Shown: positions 17,065 to 25,285 of the stretch, one piece after another | Layout: every line of letters starts with the position of its first letter | How positions within the stretch are numbered: position 1 is the stretch's first letter | Assembly: GCF_001276715.1 (NCBI RefSeq) | Contig: NZ_LIUQ01000001.1 | Location: forward strand, 1 to 54,398 | DNA from: Planktothricoides sp. SR001 | Lineage (GTDB): Bacteria; Cyanobacteriota; Cyanobacteriia; Cyanobacteriales; Laspinemataceae | Reading direction: 5' to 3' | DNA: 54,398 nucleotides | Program-made: the position numbers and the translations under genes | The notes under the pieces: model-generated | What the model was told of the DNA's origin: nothing | Databases searched by the model: none | What the model saw: only the letters and a program-made list of their open reading frames with translations

Positions 17065-17240
17065 TCGTTCAAGACGTCACTCCAGGATTGACCCTGAGAT
17101 TGTAGCCATGTGACGGTTGGTTTTCCACACTTAATACAGGGTACCCCTTCTCTAGGATCTTGGCTTCTCTGGCAACTGCCGCAAACGTAGTTATCTCCAT
17201 TTGGGTCAGCTTGGTATTTTGCAGATCTTGGGTAACTCAC
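17043..17240 (-). CDS. Small zinc-ribbon protein
   Basis: The 65-residue protein has two cysteine knuckles, YVCGSCQRS and VPCIKCGKP, spaced 14 residues apart, which should bind one zinc ion. The C-terminal 20 residues (WSDVLNEWRKWHG end) are tryptophan-rich. It is first of a three-gene minus-strand operon and diverges from the NB-ARC ATPase gene with 188 bp between them. Such ribbons often bind nucleic acid or protein; here the ligand is unknown. Confidence 0.75.
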   Translation of the reverse strand: MSYPRSAKYQADPNGDNYVCGSCQRSQDPREGVPCIKCGKPTVTWLQSQGQSWSDVLNEWRKWHG

Positions 17241-17368
17241 GGTTTTTTTCCTTCGCTGAGGTGGTTGTTGGGGCTCAGGATTAGCCCTTATGCAAACATC
17301 ATCTCTGAAACTCTGCGTCCTGCCAAGTCGGAAACATCGGAGATTCGAGCCGATAACTCAATCGGGTT

Positions 17369-17399
17369 TGTCGGAAATGTCGGAAAGATCGGATATAAT
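17369..17399 (+). promoter_or_regulatory. Likely sigma-70 type promoter of the NB-ARC gene
   Basis: A perfect TATAAT (17394-17399) lies 29 bases before the NB-ARC start codon, with TTGTCG at 17369-17374 as a possible -35 box (19-base spacing). A repeated TCGGAAA (17371 and 17381 areas) lies between the boxes and could be a regulator site. Confidence 0.5.
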
Positions 17400-17428
17400 A
17401 GCTCAAACTTTACCACTATCCTTGATCT

Positions 17429-18802
17429 ATGGACATCACGGAAGTGTTGAAACTGGCGGATGAGCTAGTTTTCACTCAGACGGGGAATCATTTGGACTAT
17501 CTGCAAGAGGCGATTTTGCAAGGGACTTTGGAGGGTGAGACTTACGCGAAAATTGCGGAAGAGACTTATGCCAGCGAGGGTCATGTTAGAGATGTGGGTT
17601 CGGATCTCTGGAAACTGCTTTCGGAGGGGTTGGGGAAAGAGGTTAGCAAGGCGAATTTTAGAGCGGTATTAAAGAAAGGTAATTTTTATAATTATTCATC
17701 AGCTATTGGTAGAGATTATGTAACAGTTAATAATGTTCATCTTTGTTCGGAAGCTCGCCGATCGCCTACCCATCGCCCTCAACCCCAACCAACTCAAACT
17801 CAAGCGCATATTGACTTAGCAAATGCGCCGGAAATCTTCAATTTTTACGGACGAACGGAGGAACTCGCGACCCTCGATCGCGCCATTGTTGGCGATCGCT
17901 GTCGTCTGGTGGCACTTCTCGGATTCGGTGGGATGGGCAAAACGACTCTAGCGTTGCATCTGATTGAACAAATTCAAAATCACTTCGAGTATGTCATCTA
18001 TCGCAGTCTGCGCTTTTACTCGGATCTGGGTGCGATTCTCGCCAATCTGTTGCAGATATTTTCTCCTGATGCCGAGATTCCCGATCGCCTGGAAACGCAA
18101 ATCTCCCAACTCCTCACCCATTTACTTCAGTCTCGCTGTTTGATTATTCTCGATGATTTGCAGATTCCCTTCCATACTGGCAAACTGGCAGGGGAAGATG
18201 GATCGGTTTACGAAGAGCATCGGCTATTTTTTAAGATGATCGCCGAAGTGACCCATCAGAGTTGTGTGGTGGCGATCGCAGACGAAAAACCTATCGCGAT
18301 CGCCACCTTGGAAAAGCAAAACTATCCGGTGCGATCGCTGGTGTTGGGGGGTTTAGGTGACGCCGCAAAAGCAATATTACAAGCGCAAAATTTATCGGAT
18401 TCAGAAACCTGGGATCAGTTAATCCATCTTTATCACGGTAATCCCCTTTGGTTAGAGTTAACCGCGACCGAAATCCGAGAATTATGTGCCGGTCGAGTGG
18501 CAGAGTTTTTAACATATCAAACCCTGGTTGTATGGGAACCTTTGCAGGCGCAATTAGCCCAAAAGTTTCATAGATTAACGGTAGCGGAAAAGAAGGCGAT
18601 CGCCCAACTTGCCACTGCAACCGAACCCGTGACATTACTGCACCTGTTACAACTAACACAATTCTCCCCTGCTGAGTTTTTTAATGTGATGCAATCCCTC
18701 GGCAGACGCTTTTTTGTGGAAATTCAGGAACGAGAAGGCGTCACTCAATTTTTCCTCAATCCGGTGTTGAGAGAGTATGCGAAAAATCGGGGATGGGATT
18801 GA
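17429..18802 (+). CDS. NB-ARC ATPase with vMAP-like N-terminal domain
   Basis: STAND-type NTPase of 457 residues. Residues 1-85 (NHLDYLQEAILQGTLEGETY, then EGHVRDVGSDLWKLLSEGLG) resemble the helix-turn-helix-like N-terminal domain of vWA-MoxR-associated proteins. A proline- and glutamine-rich linker follows, then FYGRTEELATLDRAI and the Walker A loop LLGFGGMGKTTLALHL (about residue 172), and the Walker B strand CLIILDDLQ. The end (LTVAEKKAIAQLATATEPV onward) is the winged helix. Many homologues continue into WD40 or TPR sensor repeats; this one stops after the winged helix, so it is either a naturally short form or has lost its sensor. Its 3' end overlaps the truncated abiEii gene. Such ATPases are linked to bacterial conflict systems. 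Confidence 0.85.
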   Translation: MDITEVLKLADELVFTQTGNHLDYLQEAILQGTLEGETYAKIAEETYASEGHVRDVGSDLWKLLSEGLGKEVSKANFRAVLKKGNFYNYSSAIGRDYVTVNNVHLCSEARRSPTHRPQPQPTQTQAHIDLANAPEIFNFYGRTEELATLDRAIVGDRCRLVALLGFGGMGKTTLALHLIEQIQNHFEYVIYRSLRFYSDLGAILANLLQIFSPDAEIPDRLETQISQLLTHLLQSRCLIILDDLQIPFHTGKLAGEDGSVYEEHRLFFKMIAEVTHQSCVVAIADEKPIAIATLEKQNYPVRSLVLGGLGDAAKAILQAQNLSDSETWDQLIHLYHGNPLWLELTATEIRELCAGRVAEFLTYQTLVVWEPLQAQLAQKFHRLTVAEKKAIAQLATATEPVTLLHLLQLTQFSPAEFFNVMQSLGRRFFVEIQEREGVTQFFLNPVLREYAKNRGWD

Positions 18803-19356
18803 AGATTGCCAGGGGTAATGGAGATCATTAGACAAGAGAGACAAGAGTGCAAAATAACGGATTGAATTGTCGGGAATTCAACCTCCATTGCCCTTGGTGT
18901 CACCGCATCACCAAAGCCAATATCAATCTGAAGATTAATGCGAGTCCTAGTTCCTGACAAAAAAGCGGGTAACTTAATTCGGACTCCTTCATACTCTTGC
19001 TTTTCTTTAATCGGCGAACCGATCGCTTGTTCGTGCTTAAACTCAAGGCCATCTGGTTCTACCGGAATCTGACAAATCTCCCGAAATATTTCCTCTAAAG
19101 AGGAAACAGTTGACTCGCCATAACCTAGTAAATCTAAGTCTCGTGTAGGTCGATGGGTTTGGTTACTCCAAAGGAAAAAAAGTAATGCACCTTTGAGAAT
19201 AAATTGATTTTGATAGGGCGATCGACTTAAACGGTACAAAAACCGCTCCAAAGCATAGCGGGTCAGAACCGATTGAAAGTCATCTTTTTGCTGCTGGGAA
19301 AAATTTTGCAGCTTTTGACGAACTGAAGCGGCTAGATTTTGATTGCTCTGGTTCAT
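18745..19356 (-). pseudogene. AbiEii nucleotidyltransferase toxin, 3' end lost
   Basis: AbiEii is the toxin of a type IV toxin-antitoxin/abortive infection pair and transfers nucleotides to RNA. The first 165 residues are normal: FILKGALLFFLW, RPTRDLDLLGYG with the DxD metal motif, and INLQIDIGFGDAVTPRAMEV. After EFPTI the sequence is no longer AbiEii: it runs through a repeat end (18840-18856) and then antisense to the NB-ARC gene, stopping at 18745. Normal members have about 280-300 residues, so the C-terminal third with further conserved lysine and aspartate residues is missing. The start ATG overlaps the abiEi stop (ATGA). Confidence 0.8.
18833..18856. repeat. Solo transposon-like end at the abiEii breakpoint
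   Basis: TAGACAAGAGAGACAAGAGTGCAAAATA includes GACAAGAGTGCAAAATA (18840-18856), identical to the right end, reversed, of the small element at 35281-35372. It marks the exact point where AbiEii homology stops. Confidence 0.65.
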
Positions 19357-19967
19357 GTCAGTGACTCCAGATAAGGATAGATAACGCGAGTCACGCGACA
19401 GATTTGAGCATAATGCCAAAGTTCATTCATGGTGCAGCGATGGGTAAACCAAGATTCGCGCAAGGCTTCAAGCGCTACGTCAATCCCAATTTTGTGGCGA
19501 TATTTAAAACAATCCACGACTGTTTTGGCCACACCGTACACCCGCACAGGCAGTCCGGCGCAGTAATGCTCCTCAATGCCCTCAGTCAAAGCCTTACCTG
19601 ACATATACACAATTCGCAGAGGCAGAATATCGTCTTTTGGCGGGCGTGCTTTGTTGGCGATCGCCATCCAAACCTCAAAAGGAGCTTGGGTGGTCAGTCC
19701 ATGAAACCGGAGTGCAGAAAGCAGACAAACTATCCCATGAGATACCCGCGCACAAGCTTCAACTTCGCTCTGATTTTCCGTGAGATCGTTTTCTGGGAGG
19801 GTGTAGACGCCACGAGCCGAGCGAACCAGCATCCCTTGCTGTTCCAGTCTCCGTAGGGACTCTGGATGAATCCCGTGCTTTCTCAAATCTCGCGATCGCA
19901 TGATTCCCGCATCTCGGACAAGTTCGATCGCTTGTCTTGAACTAGGATTGGTCATATTGTTTGCCAT
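19353..19967 (-). CDS. AbiEi-type antitoxin/repressor
   Basis: The 204-residue protein has an N-terminal winged helix (AGIMRSRDLRKHGIHPESLR, RLEQQGMLVRSARGVYTLPE) and a C-terminal AbiEi domain (CLLSALRFHGLTTQ, LPVRVYGVAKTVVDCFKYR). AbiEi blocks the AbiEii toxin and represses the operon. It overlaps abiEii by four bases. An alternative ATG at 19955 (MTNPSSRQA) would shorten it by four residues. With the toxin gene truncated, the antitoxin may now be without a job or may act only as a repressor. Confidence 0.88.
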   Translation of the reverse strand: MANNMTNPSSRQAIELVRDAGIMRSRDLRKHGIHPESLRRLEQQGMLVRSARGVYTLPENDLTENQSEVEACARVSHGIVCLLSALRFHGLTTQAPFEVWMAIANKARPPKDDILPLRIVYMSGKALTEGIEEHYCAGLPVRVYGVAKTVVDCFKYRHKIGIDVALEALRESWFTHRCTMNELWHYAQICRVTRVIYPYLESLT

Positions 19968-20275
19968 ATTGAATGCCGCTATCTCTAGTGATAAAATGTC
20001 GGTATTTTTTTTATTTTACCAACACTTTGTCACAAATAGGCGAAGGCATCTCTGGAAAGAGGGATGTAGGGGCTGTCCTATTCGCAGAACAATCTTGGCG
20101 ATTCTTCAATAAAATTTCAGCGCGGTAATTTCGATGCCGTAGACGCGAACCGGCATCAGGGTAGGCTATATGCTTCGCCCTGACTCAGCAATTTATCTCT
20201 TTGTGTCCTTTGTGTCTTTGTGGTTAAAATCAAAAATGTTGTAAAATAAAATTATCAAAAAAACCATTAACAAAT
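19968..20275. other. Gap upstream of abiEi
   Basis: Contains an AT-rich tract (20000-20020) that could hold the abiEi promoter. It also holds a half copy of the ACCACAAAGACAC repeat (20193-20223). A minus-strand stretch (MPVRVYGIEITALKFY) looks protein-like but is short and unassigned. Confidence 0.4.
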
Positions 20276-20580
20276 ATGACCCATAAAATAGCGGAAGACT
20301 TCATCAAACAAGCCGATATAGAAATCACACGGGGCAATTTGCATGGCGCTTGGGAAATTGCCGTGGAAACATTAAAGCATTTTCCAGACCATGCAGAATT
20401 AAAAAATATGAGTATATTCTCGCCCATCCGAAATTGAAAACGTTTCCCCGCGATCCAAATCAAGATGTCCAGGCAGATATCGACTGGATTAAGGAACACC
20501 GGGCTGAGTATCGCGGTTGTTGGGTGGCGCTGAAAAACGGTAAATTACTCGCATATGCAAAAGATCACTTTCGGAGGTGA
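20276..20580 (+). pseudogene. DUF5678-like protein with frameshift at an A run
   Basis: The first frame reads MTHKIAEDFIKQADIEITRG and goes on to FPDHAELKN, stopping at about 20440. Adding one A in the AAAAAA run near 20401 continues into YEYILAHPKLKTFPRD and DWIKEHRAEYRGCWVALKNG, ending KDHFRR at 20580. The second part resembles the DUF5678 domain. A full protein would have about 101 residues. This may be a pseudogene, a slippage-expressed gene or a sequencing error in a homopolymer; the sequence alone does not decide. Confidence 0.6.
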
Positions 20581-20680
20581 TTAACCAAGTTGGGGAGATT
20601 AAGAATAGTGGCATTCTTATTACTGTAATTTACTAACGATACTTCTTTTTATTTTGGTCAATAATTGTAATTTTTTTTAC

Positions 20681-21020
20681 ACCACAAAGACACAAAGGAC
20701 ACAAAGATATGCCCTCCGTGTTCTCTGTGTCTCTGTGGTAAAAAAATGTCAAACACATTATATTTCCCCAACGGTTCTAAATAAACATCGATCGCCTCTG
20801 TAGCTAATTCTTTAATAGACTTACCTTGACGGATAGCAACACTGGTTAGAAGTGGGTAATTTTTTTGGTCAATTTACACGGATCATCATCGGTTAACAAA
20901 GGCGATCGCAGAGGAAAAATTTGCTATTGTTTAGCAAATAATCCGCGATTTGTTCCTAACCACAAAGACACAAAGAACACAGAGGGATTTATCTCTTTGT
21001 GTTCTTTGTGTCTTTGTGGT
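20681..21020. repeat. ACCACAAAGACAC repeats flanking a gene remnant
   Basis: A 59-bp copy (20681-20739) is identical to that at 15430-15488. A variant at 20959-21020 has a more perfect inverted structure (ACCACAAAGACACAAAGAAC pairs with GTTCTTTGTGTCTTTGTGGT). Between them, the minus strand (about 20875-20749) reads LLTSVAIRQGKSIKELATEA then IDVYLEPLGKYN without a start codon, a likely leftover of a small antitoxin-like gene. Confidence 0.75.
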
Positions 21021-21041
21021 AAAAAGAGAAAACCAAAATAT

Positions 21042-22775
21042 CTAAGCTTCTAAGGGTAAAAAGATAGTTAGCACTTGACCTTGGTGCGATCGCTTTCTGA
21101 CGATTAACTTCGCACCCAGGGCTTGAAATAGATTTTTGGTGGTACTTAAATTAAGGCTAATATTGCCAGTTTCCGGCTGAAACATCAGTAATTGACCAAT
21201 CGACTTAAGTGGGGGAGTAGTCGCAGAACTAGGATCCCATTTATCCGCTTTAATTTCTGAATGTAACTGCATTTTTAATTGATTTCCAGCCAGCATCACT
21301 TTCACCTGCACATCACTGCCTCCGGAAACGGAAGAAATGAAGTTTTCTAAAGCACCCGTAAGCACTTGATCCAGCATAGTGGGGTCGGTGACAACTGGGG
21401 GCATTTTCGGCGGTAAAATTACCTCTAAATTTAAATTTCTGCGGCTGGCTTGTTTTTGCCACCGGGGAATACAATGGTTAAAGACATCTGCTAAAGAAGT
21501 TGAAGTCAGTTGTAACAGGGATCGGGTTTTTTCACAGGTTTCTAATTCTACTGCCCGGAAAATTAAACTAAAACGGTCAATTTGCTCGCTACATTCGCGG
21601 TCAATACTTTCTAATCGCTTAATAATATCCGCATCTAAATTACGCCGTTTTAATAACAACCGCGTCAGGGTGCGAATGGTGGTTAAAGGGGTGCGGACTT
21701 CATGGGCGATCGCCTGTAACAATTCCACATCCAAACTAGGAGATTGATTTGGGGTTTGATTCCGCAAATTTTTATCTCCCGTGGCCGAAAGTTTTGCTAA
21801 AATATGTTTAGAAGTGGCATTATAAGAGTGATTTTTTAAGGTTTTAATGGTAGTTTTTCCATCACCGGAGGGCATAGTCAGAGATTTTTGCTGAACTTTT
21901 TGGCTAAAGCGATCTTCCTGGTGACTAACAGAAACCACCGAGCCGCTAGTACCACTTAAAAGCTGGTAAGGTTTCCGCGTTGCTCTTGCCACTTTAGGAG
22001 AGAAATCCGCGAAATCCGCTTGATATTTTAAAGCAAGCTGACTAAACAGCATCACCGTTTTGTAATCCGGTATCAAGGGGACGAATTCGGCTAAATCATT
22101 GTCTAGCATTGATGCCATTTCTGGACTGCCCGTGAGGGTGACACGCGATCGCAATGCTTTGACCGCTAATTCTACTATTTTCGGCTCAAAAGAAAACTGA
22201 AATATGGGTTCATTTTGGGGAGATTGTCCCAAGGCCATGACTAAACTAAATTCTTTGGTTAACCAGACACAAAATTGCTCGTCGCTTAACGGATCGTTGG
22301 TGAGTGTCCGCACAATTTGAGGAAGGGCTAATTGGCGATATTGCTCCGCAACGCTATCGCGAACGCTCATCGAATCATCCCCCGGTAGTTGTGCTTCAGA
22401 AATAAATCTCCACGGTTCAAAATATTGAGAAAAATTTGCGGAGATATCCACCGGCAAAGCACTACATAACAGCACGCTATTCACCGAGTGACTCCGCAGA
22501 TCCCCCGCGAATTTTTTATTAAGTAAAGGATGATTCTCGGTTTCTATGGTGGCTACTTCCCGTTGTAACAAACGAGAAAAGGCGGCGATCGCCCCATACC
22601 ATTGCTGTTGGGCTGTGATGCGCCGATCTTCCTTGGTTGATTGTTGATATAGCCAGCGTTCGCGATCGACATTCACATCCCAACTCACGGCGGAAATTGG
22701 ATCTAACGAACCAGCGATATCCGCATTGGCAGCAGCCAAAAGTTCACTAATGGTCGGTAATAGCCACTTATACAA
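21042..22775 (-). CDS. Sensor histidine kinase, cytosolic
   Basis: The 577-residue protein has a long N-terminal region without a recognised domain or membrane segment. A HisKA domain follows with the H-box LQAIAHEVRTPLTTIRTLTR (about residue 355), then a degenerate HATPase region: TMLDQVLTGALENFISS is a weak N-box, but clear G1/G2 boxes are hard to see, so ATP binding may be altered. The C-terminus (LFQALGAKLIVRKRSHQGQV) resembles the last HATPase strand. No response regulator is adjacent. Residues 137-147 (SVRDSVAEQYR) are coded by the dispersed repeat also found in murE. The reader should treat the input signal as unknown. Confidence 0.82.
   Translation of the reverse strand: MYKWLLPTISELLAAANADIAGSLDPISAVSWDVNVDRERWLYQQSTKEDRRITAQQQWYGAIAAFSRLLQREVATIETENHPLLNKKFAGDLRSHSVNSVLLCSALPVDISANFSQYFEPWRFISEAQLPGDDSMSVRDSVAEQYRQLALPQIVRTLTNDPLSDEQFCVWLTKEFSLVMALGQSPQNEPIFQFSFEPKIVELAVKALRSRVTLTGSPEMASMLDNDLAEFVPLIPDYKTVMLFSQLALKYQADFADFSPKVARATRKPYQLLSGTSGSVVSVSHQEDRFSQKVQQKSLTMPSGDGKTTIKTLKNHSYNATSKHILAKLSATGDKNLRNQTPNQSPSLDVELLQAIAHEVRTPLTTIRTLTRLLLKRRNLDADIIKRLESIDRECSEQIDRFSLIFRAVELETCEKTRSLLQLTSTSLADVFNHCIPRWQKQASRRNLNLEVILPPKMPPVVTDPTMLDQVLTGALENFISSVSGGSDVQVKVMLAGNQLKMQLHSEIKADKWDPSSATTPPLKSIGQLLMFQPETGNISLNLSTTKNLFQALGAKLIVRKRSHQGQVLTIFLPLEA
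22335..22366. repeat. 32-bp palindromic repeat inside histidine kinase gene
   Basis: Same 32 bases as at 14640-14671 in murE, on the opposite strand, and read in the same frame relative to its gene, giving VRDSVAEQYR again. Confidence 0.9.
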
Positions 22776-23166
22776 AAGTCAACACCCCCAGAATGTTATC
22801 GTCAATTAATTAAATCAAGCTCCGGATAGGCCATTAAATCCAGAGAATTAAAGCCACCGAGAGAAGCCACCGATTGAGTTCCCTCAAATGTGGTGGCATT
22901 TATAAAATTCTTAAATGCTAACTCTAGACTAACGAAACTGTTACACTTAAGAAATTCGTAGAACCGAACTAATAAGTGGCAATATCCGATGCTTTACTCA
23001 GAGAAACTTATGGGCGATCGCCTCTCAGCATTTTTACAGACAATATTTTTACAGACAATTTACAGTCCAGAGGATTGTTTTAGCATAATCAGAGATTCGT
23101 GCGTCCGGGCGATCGCACCCGCCGACAAAAGCCATTCCAGGGGATCGAAGATCGTGAAACGATCGT
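22776..23166. other. Gap upstream of the histidine kinase
   Basis: No convincing gene. A minus-strand frame without any start codon is open for about 57 codons (22985 to 22806, ending GGFNSLDLMAYPELDLIN). It could be a remnant or chance. Confidence 0.3.
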
Positions 23167-23889
23167 TTAACCACGAGCGATCGCCCCTTGATAGGCTTGG
23201 ACTTTTAAATCAATGCCCGTAATATCCGTCCCCACAACCACCGCATCCGCCCCAATTTCTAGGGCTTTTTTCGCCATTGCCGGGGCAGAAATTCCCCCTT
23301 CACAAATCACCGGCACCTGGAGAGTTGTCACCATTGCCTCTAACAGGTCAAAACCTGGAGGAGAAAAATTTTTGGTGGCGGCGGTGTAACCATAAAGGGT
23401 AGTGCCTACCATATCGGCGCCCGCTTTTTCGGCGGCGATCGCCGCTGCAATAGTATCCACATCCGCCATCACCATTTTGCCCAAATCATTGTGAATTCGC
23501 TGAATTAAACTAGCTAAAGATTCCCCAGGAGGACGCTTTCTTTCCGTAGCATCAATAGCAATAATATCCGCGCCCGCAGCCGCGATCGCCTCTGCATCCG
23601 CAAACCGAGGCGTAATATAAACCTCATAGTCTGGCAACGTTTGTTTCCACAAGCCAATAATCGGATAGGGCGTCTCAAAATTCTTTTGCAACTCTTCACG
23701 GACCGCTGACACATGGGCAGGGGTATCAATCCGCACCCCAGAAGCCCCACGCAGAATTGCCGCATGGGCGATCGCGGCAATGATTTTCGGTTCATATAAC
23801 GGCGAATCAGCGGGTGCTTGACAAGATACAATTAAACCGGACACCAAACCGGACACCAATTTTTTATCTGTAGAATTGACCATTGGCAT
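23167..23889 (-). CDS. nanE: Putative N-acetylmannosamine-6-phosphate 2-epimerase NanE
   Basis: The 240-residue TIM-barrel protein matches the NanE family: LIVSCQAPADSPLYEP, GASGVRIDTPAHV, IGLWKQTLPDYEVYITPRF, ADIIAIDATERKRP, MADVDTIAAA, VICEGGISAPAMAKKAL and GADAVVVGTDIT. NanE converts ManNAc-6-P to GlcNAc-6-P. Cyanobacteria rarely use sialic acid, so the role may lie in amino sugar recycling. No other nan gene is nearby. A short tandem repeat near the N-terminus codes LVSGLVSGL (CCGGACACCAA units, 23835-23860). Confidence 0.9.
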   Translation of the reverse strand: MPMVNSTDKKLVSGLVSGLIVSCQAPADSPLYEPKIIAAIAHAAILRGASGVRIDTPAHVSAVREELQKNFETPYPIIGLWKQTLPDYEVYITPRFADAEAIAAAGADIIAIDATERKRPPGESLASLIQRIHNDLGKMVMADVDTIAAAIAAEKAGADMVGTTLYGYTAATKNFSPPGFDLLEAMVTTLQVPVICEGGISAPAMAKKALEIGADAVVVGTDITGIDLKVQAYQGAIARG

Positions 23890-24309
23890 ATTTTCGACTT
23901 CCTCACTAGGTTGCTGGTCAGCAGATTTAGACCTGAAATCTTAGTTTTACCACTAAAACGAAATCGCCATAAAATCCCCAGATAAAATCTCCAGCCCTGA
24001 TTAATACCGCATTGGGTAAAATTCAAAACTGAATTTCAATAGTCAATTTTGCGAAATTTTCCGGAGCGTGGCTGAAGTTAAGCAAGAAGCAAATGAATCA
24101 ATACTATATATGCACGATGGATCTGGACGATGTATTTGAGCCTTGTTACCGTAGAAATCAGATAGGGGATAAGCTGGGAGTTAGATCAAGGAAATTGCCC
24201 AAAGCCAAACCAAAATTTGGCACCAAATCTGTCTTTGGGTCAATAAATCTGGTTTCTGAACCTGTGTCTATGGTTTGAACGTATTTTGACAATTTTTGAC
24301 AATAATTAA

Positions 24310-24324
24310 AGAGAGGAACTCTCT
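24310..24324 (+). promoter_or_regulatory. Hairpin covering the ribosome binding site of the DUF1361 gene
   Basis: AGAGAG (24310-24315), loop GAA, CTCTCT (24319-24324) forms a perfect 6-bp hairpin directly before the ATG at 24325. The likely ribosome binding site GAGAGG (24311-24316) lies inside the stem, so folding would block initiation. Confidence 0.5.
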
Positions 24325-25173
24325 ATGCTCGATCAAGGTTTAACTTGGATAGATTACGCATCTCAAGCGATGTTAAGTAATAGTCGCTGGATGACTTGGA
24401 ATACTTTTTTAGCCTTAGTCCCGTTAGGGTTAAGTTTTTGCTTATTTAAACCAAGCACATCCCGCTGGTTTCCCTGGGCAGTTTGTTTGCTGATGGGTCT
24501 AACTTTTTTCCCCAATGCGCGACTTGTGGCATGGTTTCTCCGTCACCTGATTCCCGATTTAGGAATGCCCTATTTACTTGGTACATTGTTGCTCACCGTT
24601 GGTCTAATGATCGTGGATATTTGGGTGATTAAGCGATCGCATTCCCGTTCCCTAACTTGGTGGTTAGGCTTTTTAATTTTTATCAGTTTTTTACCCAATG
24701 CTCCTTATGTCTTAACCGATATCATTCATTTAATTGACGATATTCGCGAAGGCTATTCCGTTTGGATTATTACTTTGGCGTTGATTCCTTTATATTTAAT
24801 CTTTATGATTGTCGGTTTCCAAGCTTATGTCCTCTCCTTAATGCACCTGGGAGAATATATGCAGGGCCAAGGGTGGGGACGATTGATTTTCTTCGCTGAA
24901 GTGATTATACATGGTTTGAGTGCGATCGCTATTTATCTAGGCCGATTTCTCCGGTTTAATAGTTGGGACATTATCACCAACACCCACACTTTAATCAACA
25001 GCGTCATGGAAGAGTTAATCGCCAAACGTCCCGTACTGGTAATGGTAATTACCTTTCTGGTAATTTCTGCCTTATACTGGTTAATGAAGTGGCTGACTTT
25101 AGGGGTTCAACAACTGAGTCATCATCGAAAAAAGATTAATTCCCAGTTTTTGTTAGAAAATCAAAAACATTGA
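24325..25173 (+). CDS. DUF1361 integral membrane protein
   Basis: The 282-residue, strongly hydrophobic protein has about seven transmembrane helices: residues 25-45, 50-70, 85-105, 112-135, 148-170, 190-210 and 235-255. The motifs FFPNARLVAWFLRHLIPD, FLPNAPYVLTDIIHL and GRFLRFNSWDI are typical of DUF1361. Function unknown. Positively charged ends (KKINS near the C-terminus) suggest a cytosolic tail. It is preceded by an RBS hairpin. It converges on the PEP-synthase-like gene. Confidence 0.87.
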   Translation: MLDQGLTWIDYASQAMLSNSRWMTWNTFLALVPLGLSFCLFKPSTSRWFPWAVCLLMGLTFFPNARLVAWFLRHLIPDLGMPYLLGTLLLTVGLMIVDIWVIKRSHSRSLTWWLGFLIFISFLPNAPYVLTDIIHLIDDIREGYSVWIITLALIPLYLIFMIVGFQAYVLSLMHLGEYMQGQGWGRLIFFAEVIIHGLSAIAIYLGRFLRFNSWDIITNTHTLINSVMEELIAKRPVLVMVITFLVISALYWLMKWLTLGVQQLSHHRKKINSQFLLENQKH

Positions 25174-25285
25174 ACCGTATCGCCTAAATAAGGGGCAATT
25201 GATCAATCACCCCTAACCCTGGGCAAATAAACTATAGATCACATCTGGGGATAATCTGAGAATATACTTAAGAATTCAAAGAGTA
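25174..25285. terminator. Weak hairpin between convergent genes
   Basis: AAGGGG (about 25190) and CCCCTAA (about 25208) flank CAATTGATCAATCA and may form a shared terminator for the DUF1361 and PEP-synthase-like genes. The stem is short. Confidence 0.3.

Noticed and set aside
22806-22985. Minus-strand open stretch of 57 codons ending in MAYPELDLIN
   Set aside because: No start codon or ribosome binding site, and no family resemblance. It is only noted in the gap entry.
24093-24278. Plus-strand frame of 61 residues before the DUF1361 gene
   Set aside because: No ribosome binding site and no recognisable domain; likely chance.
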